Assembly (NCBI GenBank): GCA_030407315.1
Contig: JALQPE010000495.1
Coordinates: 1-64,000, forward strand
Origin: Asparagopsis taxiformis
Lineage: Eukaryota; Rhodophyta; Florideophyceae; Bonnemaisoniales; Bonnemaisoniaceae
Direction: 5' to 3'
DNA length: 64,000 nucleotides
The translations under genes and the position numbers were made by a program. The notes under the pieces were generated by a model. That model had not been told where the DNA came from and searched no databases. It was given only the letters and a program-made list of their open reading frames with translations. Within the stretch, counting starts at the first letter, position 1. Each line of letters starts with the position of its first letter. Positions 1 to 10,563 of the stretch are shown piece after piece.

Positions 1-429
1 TTCTCTAGTACATATGGCGGAATACTAGGACCCGACATCCACTTTCTCTAGTACATTGGCGGAATACTAGGACCCGACATCCACTTTCTCTAGTACGTAT
101 GGCGGAATACTAGGACCGACGACATCCACTTTCTCTAGTACATATGGCGGAATACTAGGACCCGACATCCACTTTCTCTAGTACATATGGCGGAATACTA
201 GGACCCGACATCCACTTTCTCTAGTACATATGGCGGAATACTAGGACCCGACATCCACTTTCTCTAGTACATATGGCGGAATACTAGGACCCGACATCCA
301 CTTTCTCTAGTACATATGGCGGAATACTAGGACCCGACATCCACTTTCTCTAGTACATATGGCGGAATACTAGGACCCGACATCCACTTTCTCTAGTACA
401 TATGGCGGAATACTAGGACCCGACATCCA
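1..429. repeat. 43-bp tandem satellite, about ten copies
   Basis: About ten head-to-tail copies of a 43-bp unit that begins TTCTCTAGTACATATGGCGG and ends CCCGACATCCACT. Copies differ by one to three bases or small indels; the second lacks a base in the CATATGG stretch. There are no variable spacers, so this is not a CRISPR array. The array is cut by the window start. The same unit appears as one or two reversed copies near 29925-30000. Confidence 0.95.
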
Positions 430-1150
430 GTATACAATATATCAGCGAAAAGGGAGGGAAGAAATTACAGCGGATGGTAAATTCAGGGCCCATATCGGAC
501 CGTATTTATTCTCTCATTTAGGAAACTGCTCGTATACAATACGTCTCTCTAGAATAGGGAATACATATCTGGTCAGAATAGGAAATAAATACCCGTTAGA
601 ATAGGAAATACGTATCGCCAGAATAGGAAATACGTATCCAGCCAGAATACGAAATACGTATCCAGCCAGAATACGAAATATCCAGCCAGAATAGGAAATA
701 CGTATCCAGCCAGAATACAAAATACCTGTCAGCATATCGTCGATCACCCATCTCCCTCACTATCGCGTTCTCCCTACCATCCGAACGCCATGCACCACCA
801 TCCGCACATACTGCAAGAACCCTCACGACCTAGATTACAAAAAATACGCTCCTTCCCAATACCATCCCGCTTTCCTCGACACCACCCCAGCCCATTAAAT
901 CATCAAGACATCAAACACGAACATGGTCAGCAAAATCTTACACCACTTGAAACGCACTCTCACTTCTATCGTATGCCCCAAAATATACACATACCAGAAA
1001 CACCTCACAGCTTCATTCCCCATCTTCCTACATCCCTTCTTCACTCTCCTTCAGTCCTGCCGTTCCTGCTTCACCACTCCTGCATCACATACACAACATC
1101 AAATCACCACAACAGTCAGACTCAAAAGCAACGCTTACCACGACAGATAT
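430..1150. repeat. Dispersed repeat, inverted copy of 29285-29912
   Basis: This segment is found again in reverse orientation at about 29285-29912, including the shared block around 780-1140. At 553-728 it holds roughly 25-bp tandem subrepeats built on CCAGAATACGAAATACGTAT. The plus strand is poor in G over 780-1150. Open frames here, such as 790-1155, are low-complexity and are mirrored in the decayed copy, so I do not call them genes. Confidence 0.8.
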
Positions 1151-1289
1151 CCTAGAAACTCCCTTACTTACCTCTCCGAGAGGATGACTGAATCATCCAT
1201 CCTACACAAAATACAAACCATGATCCAAAAACCTTGCAATGAATAATCAAAGTCAGCAGTCCATATCTTCGCAAAACAAGTCTTGGTGC

Positions 1290-2110
1290 TCAGTAAAACT
1301 TACCTTCTGTCATCAACATTCCTGCATCATCTACACAACATCGGAATCAACCACAACAGTCAGACTCAAAACCAACCTTCCATCACAGCATACTTTCAAA
1401 ACTCGCACACTTACCTTCGCTCCACACAATACACACCATGACTCAATAGGCTTCCAATGAAAAATATCGCATCAACGGAAATAGTCAGACTCAAAACCAA
1501 CCTTCCCTCGCTGCTTACTTTCAAAACTCGCACACTTACTTTACCTGTTCCATCCTGCACACAATAAAAACCATAAATCACGTAATCGTGTAGCCAAGAA
1601 AAGTAGTCAGCATTCCGCATCTTCGCACAACCGGTCTGGGCGCCCAATGTGACTTACCTTCCGTCATCACTATTCCTCCATCACCTACGCAACATCGGAT
1701 TCAATCGCAACAGTCAGATTGAAAACCAACGTTTCCCTCGCTACATACCCTGAGAACTCGCAAATGTACCTCTCATCCATCCTACACACAATACAAACCA
1801 TGATCCAAAAACCTTGCAATTAACAATAATCATAGTCAGCAGTCCATATCTTCGCAAAGCACATCTTGGCACTCAATGAAACTTACCTTCCGTCATCAAC
1901 ATTCCTGCATCATCTACACAACATCGGAATCAACCACAACAGTCAGACTCAAAATCAACCTTCCCTCACAGCATACTTTCAAAACTTCACGTACCTCTCT
2001 TCCATCCTCCGCTCAATACACACCATCAGTCAACAGGCTTCCCATGAAAAATATCGCATCAACGGAAATAGTCAGACTCAAAACCCACGCTTCCCTCAAC
2101 GCATACCCTC
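1290..2110. repeat. AC-rich direct duplications with ~583-bp period
   Basis: A block of about 200 bp starting near 1299 (CTTACCTTCTGTCATCAACA) recurs near 1882 and, more diverged, near 1660. It contains the recurring word CAACAGTCAGACTCAAAA. The plus strand is strongly depleted of G. I see no gene in it. Confidence 0.75.
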
Positions 2111-2132
2111 GAGGGTAGAGGATGGAACGAAG

Positions 2133-2170
2133 GTACGTGCGCGAATCTTGATCAAGATTCGCGCACGTAC
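2133..2170. repeat. Perfect 38-bp palindrome
   Basis: Bases 2133-2170 are an uninterrupted palindrome: each half starts GTACGTGCGC and the centre is TTGATCAA. It lies at the right border of the AC-rich repeats and 596 bp before the transposase start codon. It could be a boundary element or protein-binding site; its function is unknown. Confidence 0.9.
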
Positions 2171-2766
2171 AAAGCAAAGTCGGTCAAAGAAGATCAGTCG
2201 GTGATGAGGGCGGAGTGGAGCCTGCGGCGTCGACCGGACAGCTTTCTGCGTCCGCTTAAGTCTTGCTGTGCATACTCGAAATCATCGCCGGCAGTGAGAT
2301 TGAGTATGGCCCAAGCCATGGTCTCTGATTCCCCGAACAAAGAGATCCGGATCGAGAACAACGAATATAAACATATAATCATATATATGAGAATCCATTT
2401 GCTTTCCTTACATGATCTGTGGCATATCCGCTGTAAAGCACATTCAGATTCCACGAAGTTTGGAAATAAAAAAGTTTATTATTACAAATGAATTAATTGA
2501 AAATTCATCTCCCAGGGCAGTCGTTCGTCCTTCCATGCACACGTTGCCAGCACGCAATGTGATGTAACAGTTGGAAATGATTGAACTCTCGGTTAAATTC
2601 CACCGTTGGGATGTCAGCTGGAGTGAGCACAAAACTACTACCCAAAAACTACGAACACGTTACATTCCAAGTCTCGAAAGCACCACAAAAATAAAATTGG
2701 TCGCATCTGGACGGCACAGTCTCCCCTGTTCAGCTCGCAATCCTCCCTTTTGCGTCAAAACTCGAC
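2171..2766. other. Upstream region of the transposase gene; no gene seen
   Basis: This is 596 bp between the palindrome and the transposase ATG. Short open frames on both strands lack ATG starts or protein-like composition. The left terminus of the large element should lie here or a little further left, but I could not identify a convincing terminal inverted repeat or target duplication. Confidence 0.5.
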
Positions 2767-5700
2767 ATGGAATGCAAGTATGAAGGGTGCTTCTACTACT
2801 GCGTAGATGCTTATGCGCTCGCGCTGCATGAGCGAACGTGTCGCTACCGTTTCAACCCCTCTCCCCAACATTTCAACAACGCTCGTGTCCCTGCCGTCAC
2901 CCATGAGCCTGCTCGAAACGGCGACCATGATTCCCCGCAACCCAGCTCCCCAGACCCAGAATCTGGTCGTGCTTCCTCCAGCGACTCACCCTGTGACGCT
3001 TCACTGCCACCAACCTCAACCCCCTCCCGCGCAGACCTCCTCGTGCAATCCCTCGCCGCCAGTCTCACAACCCTCGAGTACAAGGCCGGCGCTGGCCGCG
3101 TGAGCGAAGTCATCACCATCCTACAAGACCCCGCATTCTCCCTAGAAAAGTTCAACAGCGCCGTTCGCACCGTAGAAGAATGTCGCCACGTTACCGCTTC
3201 CATGGTCGAAACACATTTCCGCACCGAAGGTTACAAGAGCCACATCATTCCAGACAAAACTGGTAAGTACTCGGCACAGCTGTACCTCCGCGACCCAGTC
3301 GACATGCTCCGCAGGCAGTTAGCACTGGCTAACGACCAAAATACTCTCTTCCACCCCTCCCCACAGACCGCCCCAGACGGCACCGCAATATTTTCTCATC
3401 CCCTACACACAGAATTCGCGAAAACGCTGCACCAGGTTACTAGACAGCGCGTGCAGCTCTCGGAAGATCCACAGGTCGTATGGGCAGAGGAAAATGATCC
3501 CACCGCTTCCTCCTTTGCCGGCCTCCTCCAAGTGTACTCCGACAAGAGCAGCACAAGCCTCAAGAGCTCCGCAATCGTCGCATACCCCATACACGTCACA
3601 CTGCTCAACTTCTCCGCCCCCCTCCGTCGCCACTGCATCCGTACCGGCCTCACCATCGTCGGGTATCTTCCGTACATTGTTAACCCTTCGTCCAACGCCT
3701 TGTTCGGTGATGAAATGCCGACAACCTCTAGTTCTGCTAGTCGCGCTCGCAAAATTGATATTCTTCATAAAGCACTCGAAAAAGTGTTTTCGTCCCTATC
3801 CACCGCGTTCTCTTCCGGGTTCCCCTGCACAGACTCCACTGCAACTGCCCGCCAATGCTTTCCCATCCTAGCCAATTATTGCTGCGACTTTCCAGAGGCC
3901 AAAGAGCTCTCATGCACTCGCAACAGCACTACCACCACACATCCCTGCCACCGCTGCTACATCCCCGCCACTCAACTTGAATCCAGCGCGCCACACCAGC
4001 CCCGCTCCCTCGATGATACACGCTCTGCACGCCAAGAGAGCGCTCAGGAGCATACAACTGCTCCGCTCGAAGCTCTCTCCCTCCTCGAACAACACTCTGT
4101 CCTCGAATCGACCGCTCTTTTACCCACCAACAGTCCCCTAGACCCCTACAACATTTTCTCCTTCGAGCCTCTGCACAATCTCCACCTCGGCATCTCAAAG
4201 CTCATCAAACAGTGCATTGTCCACCGCCTCAGCTCCCCAGACCTCACCACCACTGCCTCCCATTCCGGGACACCTCGCACCTTCAAGAAGGTGAAAAAAT
4301 CCATCCTCGCCGGCTCAAACAGCATTCTGTCCGCTATCGAACGCGACTACTACATCACCGGTCTTCATGTCGACTTCTCCAAGGGTGAGAAGGGCACCAA
4401 TTTGAACGGCCTCTTCACGGAGGACGGCATACGCGGCATGCTCGCAGCCAAAGACTATCACCATGTCGACATGGTGTTCCCTTTCATCGCAGCATTCATT
4501 GACACATGCTGTGACGAAGTAGATACAGCCCCCCTCACTTCCATCTGCACGCAATACTCTGACCTCGTCGCATGGGTCATGAAACGCGGTCGCATCAAGC
4601 ACTGGACTGCCGCCGAACTAGAAAGCCTCCAGAACTCCATTTCCTATTTCAAACAATCAATGCTCTCCACCCTCGGCCCATTCCACACCACAGGTCTCAA
4701 AACTTTCAAGTTCCATCTTCTAGACCATCTTCCCGGTGACTTGCAGAGATATGGCGCCCTGGAACACATTGATGCAGGCCCCTACGAACACTCGCATCTT
4801 CTGTTCAAACAGAGTTATAGGAAAACCTCTCGAAGGCGCTCCACAGCCATGGAAGAGACTATTCGCCACATGGAATTCTCCTTGGCCACTCCAACTGGTC
4901 ATACCCCATCGAACACATTGGGAAACGCACGCATGATATCGCCCACAGACGGTGCAGTACTCGTTCGCGACGGATTCACCGTTGCACTGCACGACTTTGC
5001 CTCCCTGCTGCCCGATGCAACCCTCCTCGTTGCAGATATCGACGGACAGCCCGATCCTGCCACTCTTTTGCCGCTGCACAACTCCTCGTTCCCGTCTGGC
5101 ACCATAACGCTATTCCAGCAACTCGGTGACACAGCTGCACAAGCGTTCCTCACCCTCGCTAGACTGCGCGCCACGGCAGAAGGCCCTCCAATACATGACA
5201 TGGACATTTCCGTCACCGTGGTAAAGTCCGCCTACGTCATGGGAGGGTACGTCCCAGATGCCGACGACTTTGACCCGCACAGTGGCATGCTTCGCCCCAC
5301 AAACGTGTCGAGGCACAAGCAGCAGCGCGTCTTTGCAACTTCATCGTTCGGCCCCGCAAAGAGATCGCAGTACTCCTTTGTCGTCATCTCCGGAACTGCC
5401 GATGACTACAGAACCATATGGGTAGGGCGCGTCCTGGCACTGGTACGCCTGCAGTCTCCAAACCTGTTTCAACCTGTAGAACTCGCTTTCGTTCAGTATA
5501 TGACCTGCTTTGCCCCAAAAACCGCTGTGGAAAAATCACTTGGGTGCATTTGTTTAAAGTGGTCCACATGGGACCCGGACAACGGATCCGTTGACAGCAA
5601 TGACACTGCATCCCACAGTGCAGGTGGTCCTTGGTTTGACCTCATTCCTGCATCTACTATATCTGGCACCGTGCACATCGTACGAAGTAACTTTCCAGTC

Positions 5701-5805
5701 AAGCCATTTACGAAACAAATGCACTGGTCGGACCACCGTTTCTATCTCAACCGCTTCTACACCAACACTGATTACCAATTCACAGATGATAATGAAGAAG
5801 AATAA
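2767..5805 (+). CDS. Plavaka-like (CACTA-related) DDE transposase
   Basis: A 1012-residue intact, intronless frame. Residues 3-25 form a C-x4-C-x12-H-x3-C finger, followed by a Pro/Ser linker to about 80. The core reads like Plavaka-family transposases: YSDKSS with D259, then AYPIHVTLLN and GYLPYI; FEPLHNLHLG around 467-475, where the family usually has D-x2-H; and PYEHSHLLFKQSYRK with E674 near HLLDHL. By family analogy D259, position 467 (here E) and E674 form the RNase-H-like active site. The last ~130 residues (FVVISG...IWVGRVLAL) resemble a small BAH- or Tudor-like fold. A polyadenylation word AATAAA overlaps the stop codon (5801-5806). The gene converges on the minus-strand gene 77 bp away. 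Family assignment is good; activity is inference. Confidence 0.82.
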   Translation: MECKYEGCFYYCVDAYALALHERTCRYRFNPSPQHFNNARVPAVTHEPARNGDHDSPQPSSPDPESGRASSSDSPCDASLPPTSTPSRADLLVQSLAASLTTLEYKAGAGRVSEVITILQDPAFSLEKFNSAVRTVEECRHVTASMVETHFRTEGYKSHIIPDKTGKYSAQLYLRDPVDMLRRQLALANDQNTLFHPSPQTAPDGTAIFSHPLHTEFAKTLHQVTRQRVQLSEDPQVVWAEENDPTASSFAGLLQVYSDKSSTSLKSSAIVAYPIHVTLLNFSAPLRRHCIRTGLTIVGYLPYIVNPSSNALFGDEMPTTSSSASRARKIDILHKALEKVFSSLSTAFSSGFPCTDSTATARQCFPILANYCCDFPEAKELSCTRNSTTTTHPCHRCYIPATQLESSAPHQPRSLDDTRSARQESAQEHTTAPLEALSLLEQHSVLESTALLPTNSPLDPYNIFSFEPLHNLHLGISKLIKQCIVHRLSSPDLTTTASHSGTPRTFKKVKKSILAGSNSILSAIERDYYITGLHVDFSKGEKGTNLNGLFTEDGIRGMLAAKDYHHVDMVFPFIAAFIDTCCDEVDTAPLTSICTQYSDLVAWVMKRGRIKHWTAAELESLQNSISYFKQSMLSTLGPFHTTGLKTFKFHLLDHLPGDLQRYGALEHIDAGPYEHSHLLFKQSYRKTSRRRSTAMEETIRHMEFSLATPTGHTPSNTLGNARMISPTDGAVLVRDGFTVALHDFASLLPDATLLVADIDGQPDPATLLPLHNSSFPSGTITLFQQLGDTAAQAFLTLARLRATAEGPPIHDMDISVTVVKSAYVMGGYVPDADDFDPHSGMLRPTNVSRHKQQRVFATSSFGPAKRSQYSFVVISGTADDYRTIWVGRVLALVRLQSPNLFQPVELAFVQYMTCFAPKTAVEKSLGCICLKWSTWDPDNGSVDSNDTASHSAGGPWFDLIPASTISGTVHIVRSNFPVKPFTKQMHWSDHRFYLNRFYTNTDYQFTDDNEEE

Positions 5806-5882
5806 ATCTAAATCGCAGCACTCTATTGATAATGTACTACATGATAAACCTTCTAGTCAACGTCACATTTACTGCACTAATT

Positions 5883-8168
5883 TCAACCATCCTCCATTAC
5901 GCCAAAACCGTTATCAGCAGTGGCTGCATGGCGCCGCTCCATGCCCCCATACTGTGGGGCATTGATTTCGACATTCAGGTTTGCAGTCAGGTGTCCAGCA
6001 TATGGGTCAACGACGAAAAGTTCTGCGCCAATTAGTCCTTGCGCAATCACACAATCCATTACAGCACCGAGGTTTGACGTAATATGCGATTGAATCCAAT
6101 CCTCGGACACTAGAACAAGTGATGAGCAGCGGTTTACATCATCAACGACATGAACAATTCCAGACCCCTCTCCGCTTTGCCACACTTCAACAGCCTCTCT
6201 CGTCACAGTACGGCTTGCAAACACATGCCGTGACTGTGCACTAGTCCGCTGTTCGCTCTCGACAACGTCCGTTTCTTCCCTTGCTTGCGAGCCTTGGAGA
6301 CAAGACATGCAGTACACCACCATACCAACTAATTGCTGAAAAGCTACCCCCACATATTGACTGTACCGCCTTGTAAACTCCTTCTGCCGTGCACCTCCTT
6401 TCCCCTTCGGTTCATCCAAACACTCCACAGTAGTCACTAGCCAAGCATCCAGGCGCGCCAGCGTTAGTATGCTCGTCTCTATGTCCATTACTTGTTCTGG
6501 TCGTATCGAATAACCCCTGAAGATGTCCAGCACATTCACAGCTACTCGGTTGTTAAACCATGCATCACCATTCACTTCCATTTCGAAGCTGTCAGGAACC
6601 AAGCCTTTGCTGTATCGCAGCTCTGAGAACGGTGCCGTTCGCCACCTCCCCATATCCAAATCACCGTTACTTTCCCGTTTCAAAAGCTTCTCAGACGCTT
6701 CGCGCTTTTGTTCCTCTCGCTCGTCCATCTCAGCTCGCGTCGTCAGCATCGTGCATCTAGACATTAATTTCGTGTACCCCAGCGAACCGAACAATCTGTC
6801 CCTCGCATTACGCTTCCGTGCACTCATCACGTCGGACAGTTTCTGCGTCACCTTCACTTTCAATTCCTTGCTCCCCGCCACAGCCTCTTGACAGCACACA
6901 CGCTGCTCCTCATCGGAAAACACATCACACCACGGACTTTGACGCAGTACGTGTCGCACCAAGTCATTCAGCAGATCACTCTCGTCCCTGTACGAAGGTG
7001 TATACCACTGCAGATTCTTGATGATATAGCCCGGAGGGGTAGCAATATATCCTACACCGTTTTCGCTCCAAAGTGCCCCTTCTACCGGCTCTACCTCGAT
7101 GGTACGTCCAGTCCAACGTCTCTGCGTTTGTTCCGCTATAGGGTCCAGCTCCATAGTCTCGTTCTTGCACCACTTTGTCAGGTTTTCCTCAACCGCCCTA
7201 AGAACTCCAAGGTATTTCACAGGAATGGCTTTCTGTATTTTCGACTTACCGCCACCGTGATCACTGATTCTACCTGTTCTCGCAATTGCAGTAAGGCTGG
7301 CATTTTCCGCCTGCAGAGTCTTCACCTTAGCCTCCAACGCAACAATCTCCGTGGTGAGCGCCTTGTTTGCTATGTCCTGGCTAAACACTTTTTTTTCCAG
7401 CTCCGCGATCTTCTTCTTCTGCGCATTGATGCGACTCGCCATTAAATCGATGGATTCCGGCGGATGCAACCTCTCTGCCCTCACCGTCCCCCCATCTCCC
7501 ACGCTATCGGGAATATGATGTCCTCCATCGCCAATAGCCTGACGTCGCGGGGGCGTTACGCGCATATTTGGCACCAATGACACTCTGTTGTGACGAGGCC
7601 CGCACTCCGGCTGCTCTCTCCCCTCAGTACCACCTGACCGCCGATGATAGTTGGCATCCTGTGAACGTTGCTCAGAAACAACATCCCTTGCCGCTATCCT
7701 CGGGTCCCTGACTGCATTACCTGCTGGGGCTGATGTACTCGGCATAGTTGGCGCAGTGGGGGTCACAGCCTCCAGTGTGTCGGAAGCCCCCGGCTGGGAC
7801 TCCGTCTGCAGCACCTCCGCATCTGCCAACCCGGGAGGAACTACCTTTGCCATAGCACTCTGCCGCAATTCCAACATGTTTTGAGCCACTATCATGTCAT
7901 CATCATGATGTTCACTGTCCCTGCGAGCACGCTTGCCTCGGTCAAGCCCCATCTCTCTCCGCGCCGTTCCTCCTTCCTCACTTTCTCGCTGCGGATCCCC
8001 AGTTCTGCGCCGGTCCGTCTTGCGACTACCGGACCGCGGTTCAATGCTGCCGGTAGGCCCAGACCGCTTCTTCGCACGGGATTGTCGGGCACTCGATACA
8101 GCAGCTGCTGACCGGGTTTTCTGGAGGCCCGGAGGCTTTGGAGCTTTCTTCGCAATACGCGGCGGCAT
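5883..8168 (-). CDS. Coiled-coil protein of the large element, function unknown
   Basis: A 761-residue intact intronless frame with an ATG at 8166-8168. Residues 1-90 are highly basic and disordered (Arg/Lys/Ser, nuclear-localisation-like runs); 100-240 are Pro/Ser-rich. Residues about 243-297 form a clear leucine-type coiled coil (KKKIAELEKKV and onward). The C-terminal ~450 residues look globular with mixed helix and strand, but I recognise no family. It lies tail-to-tail with the transposase. A stretch upstream of it resembles the upstream region of the ParB-dioxygenase gene, which argues that both belong to one element. A DNA-binding or dimerising accessory factor for transposition is possible, but that is inference. 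Confidence 0.75.
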   Translation of the reverse strand: MPPRIAKKAPKPPGLQKTRSAAAVSSARQSRAKKRSGPTGSIEPRSGSRKTDRRRTGDPQRESEEGGTARREMGLDRGKRARRDSEHHDDDMIVAQNMLELRQSAMAKVVPPGLADAEVLQTESQPGASDTLEAVTPTAPTMPSTSAPAGNAVRDPRIAARDVVSEQRSQDANYHRRSGGTEGREQPECGPRHNRVSLVPNMRVTPPRRQAIGDGGHHIPDSVGDGGTVRAERLHPPESIDLMASRINAQKKKIAELEKKVFSQDIANKALTTEIVALEAKVKTLQAENASLTAIARTGRISDHGGGKSKIQKAIPVKYLGVLRAVEENLTKWCKNETMELDPIAEQTQRRWTGRTIEVEPVEGALWSENGVGYIATPPGYIIKNLQWYTPSYRDESDLLNDLVRHVLRQSPWCDVFSDEEQRVCCQEAVAGSKELKVKVTQKLSDVMSARKRNARDRLFGSLGYTKLMSRCTMLTTRAEMDEREEQKREASEKLLKRESNGDLDMGRWRTAPFSELRYSKGLVPDSFEMEVNGDAWFNNRVAVNVLDIFRGYSIRPEQVMDIETSILTLARLDAWLVTTVECLDEPKGKGGARQKEFTRRYSQYVGVAFQQLVGMVVYCMSCLQGSQAREETDVVESEQRTSAQSRHVFASRTVTREAVEVWQSGEGSGIVHVVDDVNRCSSLVLVSEDWIQSHITSNLGAVMDCVIAQGLIGAELFVVDPYAGHLTANLNVEINAPQYGGMERRHAATADNGFGVMEDG

Positions 8169-8404
8169 AATGAAGCTTTCCCGGAAGCGATGGAACGATT
8201 GAGTTGCACGAGATACAAAAAAGATTGCTGTATAGTGTCGGTAACCACAACGGTCTGCGATGAACGTTCAGGTCAGGTCAAGTACCGGATAATACGCCAA
8301 CAGCCCAGATTGTATACGGTAGGCAGTCATCAACAGTATTTAATGAGGTACAATTACAGCTGTCGAGCTAGGCCGCGAGCACCCCTATGTCCGGAAGACG
8401 TCCT
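8169..8404 (-). promoter_or_regulatory. Upstream region of coiled-coil gene, related to 15062-15165
   Basis: Read outward, 8340-8404 (ATTACAGCTGTCGAGCTAGG, then GCGAGCACCCCT, then TCCGG) matches the reverse complement of 15062-15125, upstream of the ParB-dioxygenase gene. A weaker match continues to about 8320 (GGCAGT). In both places the match abuts the satellite. A shared promoter or regulatory module is the simplest reading. Confidence 0.5.
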
Positions 8405-8957
8405 GATTTGAATTAAAATTTGGGCTATTCTCAAAAACATGCACATGTGAACATGTTTTTGAGATGGGGGTGTGCCGTACGGCACAATCGACCGCCCAAA
8501 TCGATGTTTTTTGCAATATTTTTTTGTGCCCGAAATTTTAGAATTTCTGGGCTGGCCAGCAATGCAATCGAGCTGGACATCCACCGGACGTCCATTTCAG
8601 GTTGGTCGTGAGAGAGCGGGGCGGGACCATGATGGAACAAGGACCAAGACCTGTCCCTGGCGTATTGAGCCTGAAATTGACCCTTCGTCAGACGCCATTT
8701 AGCCTTACAGTTGGTGCTTACAGAAGCCAGTGATGACCCCGCTCGGGGCGGCGGTCGGTTCCTGGGGCCGTTGTGGCCAAATTAGACACCCTGATTTGAA
8801 TTAAAATTTGGGCTATTCTCAAAAACATGCACATGTGAACATGTTTTTGAAATGGGGGTGTGCCGTACGGCACAATCGGCCGCCCAAATCAAGGTTTTTT
8901 ACAATATTTTTGCTGCCCGAAATTCTACAATTTCTGGGCTGGCCAGTAATGCATTAG
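8405..8957 (+). repeat. Hairpin satellite, one full and one partial monomer
   Basis: Two copies of the element's satellite with 388 bp between equivalent points. Each contains the perfect palindrome TGTGCCGTACGGCACA (8471-8486, 8859-8874). Each also has a hairpin with 12-bp arms CTCAAAAACATG / CATGTTTTTGAG around CACATGTG. The second copy breaks off near 8957. Orientation here is opposite to the copies right of 13900. Open frames within it recur in every monomer and are not genes. Confidence 0.9.
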
Positions 8958-9420
8958 CTATGTGCTCTAAACCGATTCTAACAAGCAGAAAGAATCCTCT
9001 CCTTCATGACGATGCTCTCGAATTGAGTGCAATGCAACGGACTCCCTCCAGGAGAACGACAAAGCATCGTCTTTTGCAAGACATTTTCGTACGAAAAATA
9101 ATCGAAACACATATTTGACTTTAACCTAACAGCTATCGCGAGCACCGTACTCAGCTAAATTTCCTCTGTAATTTCCTTCCTCCAACCAATCAATAGCCGC
9201 TTGGTCACAGGCTTAAAAGCCTTCCACTATTTGTCCTATCCATCGAAGAGGGTTCGATCCAGGCCTTGATGGGTGTGGAACCCGAGAACTTGAAAATGGA
9301 ACATATTGCGACAGAGATGAGATGTCATTCTCTTTCGTTTACTTTTTTCTAACAAGATTCTAAACGTCTACGCAGCGGAACGAACCCAATGTCGTCCGTC
9401 CGTTTTCAGCCCGGTGAGAT
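8958..9420. other. Spacer without recognisable gene
   Basis: About 460 bp between a broken satellite monomer and the glycine-codon minisatellite. I see no sustained frame and no repeat homologous to other parts of the window. Confidence 0.4.
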
Positions 9421-9423
9421 GTT

Positions 9424-9770
9424 TTTGCCATTAACGGAGGTGGAGGCGGCTATGGAGGAAGCCTGCGGTTCGGGTATTCTTTCCATTAACGGAGGTGGAG
9501 GTGGCGGCTTTGGAGGAAGCCTGGAGAACATGTGAGATGTCAGTACCCATGGATCACAAGAAAAACATGTAGAGGTCCAGTTTGGATATTGTTGCCATTA
9601 ACGGAGGCGGAGGAGGCGGCTACGGTGGAAGCCTGGAGAGCATGTGAGATGTCAGTACCCATGGATCACATGAAGAACATGTTGAGGTGCGGTTCGGATA
9701 TTCTTTCCATTAACGGAGGCGGAGGAGGCGGCTACGGTGGAAGCCTGGAGAAGAATAGAATAGTCCTATA
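9424..9770. repeat. 112-bp minisatellite with GGA/GGC core
   Basis: The word CCATTAACGGAGGYGGAGG recurs at 9428, 9483, 9595 and 9707; the last three are exactly 112 bp apart. In one plus-strand frame the core would read INGGGGGYGGSL, as in glycine-rich proteins, but stop codons (TGA after AACATG) interrupt every unit. I treat it as a minisatellite, possibly derived from a glycine-rich coding exon. Confidence 0.75.
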
Positions 9771-10055
9771 CCCATGGATCACAAGTAGACGTAGTTGGGC
9801 TCCTTTTCGAAGCCCATTCGTCTCTTGAATAAATTTAGCACCCAAATCATATACGATTGCCGAGTTGACACCCCGTATGTCTCGTTGGTAGAAATAGCAG
9901 GGGTTCCACCACTCAGCTGGCGGGAAGTAGTTACTGATTATATGAGATATGGCTTAGCTCCCGCCAAAACCGATAGCTCTGGGCTCAGGTTCTCCAAATG
10001 TGGTTATACGAATGTGTTCTGACAATGGTAGAAGACGAATATCTGCATCCTGCTT

Positions 10056-10245
10056 TGAATTAAAATTTGGGCTATTCTCAAAAACATGCACATGTGAACA
10101 TGTTTTTGAGATGGGGGTGTGCCGTACGGCACAATCGACCGCCGAAATCGATGTTTTTTGCAATATTTTTTCTGCCCGAAATTGTAGAATTTCTGGGCTG
10201 GCCAGCAATGCATCTGAGTCGGACATCCCCACGTCCAGTGGCCGT
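10056..10245 (+). repeat. Hairpin satellite, single partial monomer
   Basis: About 190 bp of the same satellite, in the same orientation as 8405-8957, with the palindrome at 10118-10133. It ends just before the leader of the methyltransferase-SET gene and faces inverted copies that begin at about 13970 beyond that gene. Confidence 0.88.
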
Positions 10246-10563
10246 CCGGATGTCGCTCACCTGGTAAGCGTGAGGCACCTGTGTCAACCTATGTGACTGG
10301 CGGCCTTGCAGTACAACACTCAAAGGCAGGGAATCACAATCTTTTTAAAATTTTTTCTCTACCACGTATCCGTCACAACTTATTACCTACACCGGTTACG
10401 GGTTTCAAGACCTTTCCAGTGCTGTGTACCCGTATACTCTGTTCCGTTCGATATCAACCAGTGTTCCTCACGAAAGAGTGCAAACGTCACGAGATACGTC
10501 GTCAAATTTGACTGTCTCGCCGAGCGGTCGCCATCCTGTACCGAATTTTCCACTCATTCCATT

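Noticed and set aside
1..429. Possible CRISPR-like array
   Set aside because: The 43-bp units are directly adjacent without unique spacers, and the DNA is eukaryotic; it is a satellite.
9532..9828. Frame of 98 codons over the GGA minisatellite
   Set aside because: It does not use the INGGGG frame and spans repeat units with poor protein character.
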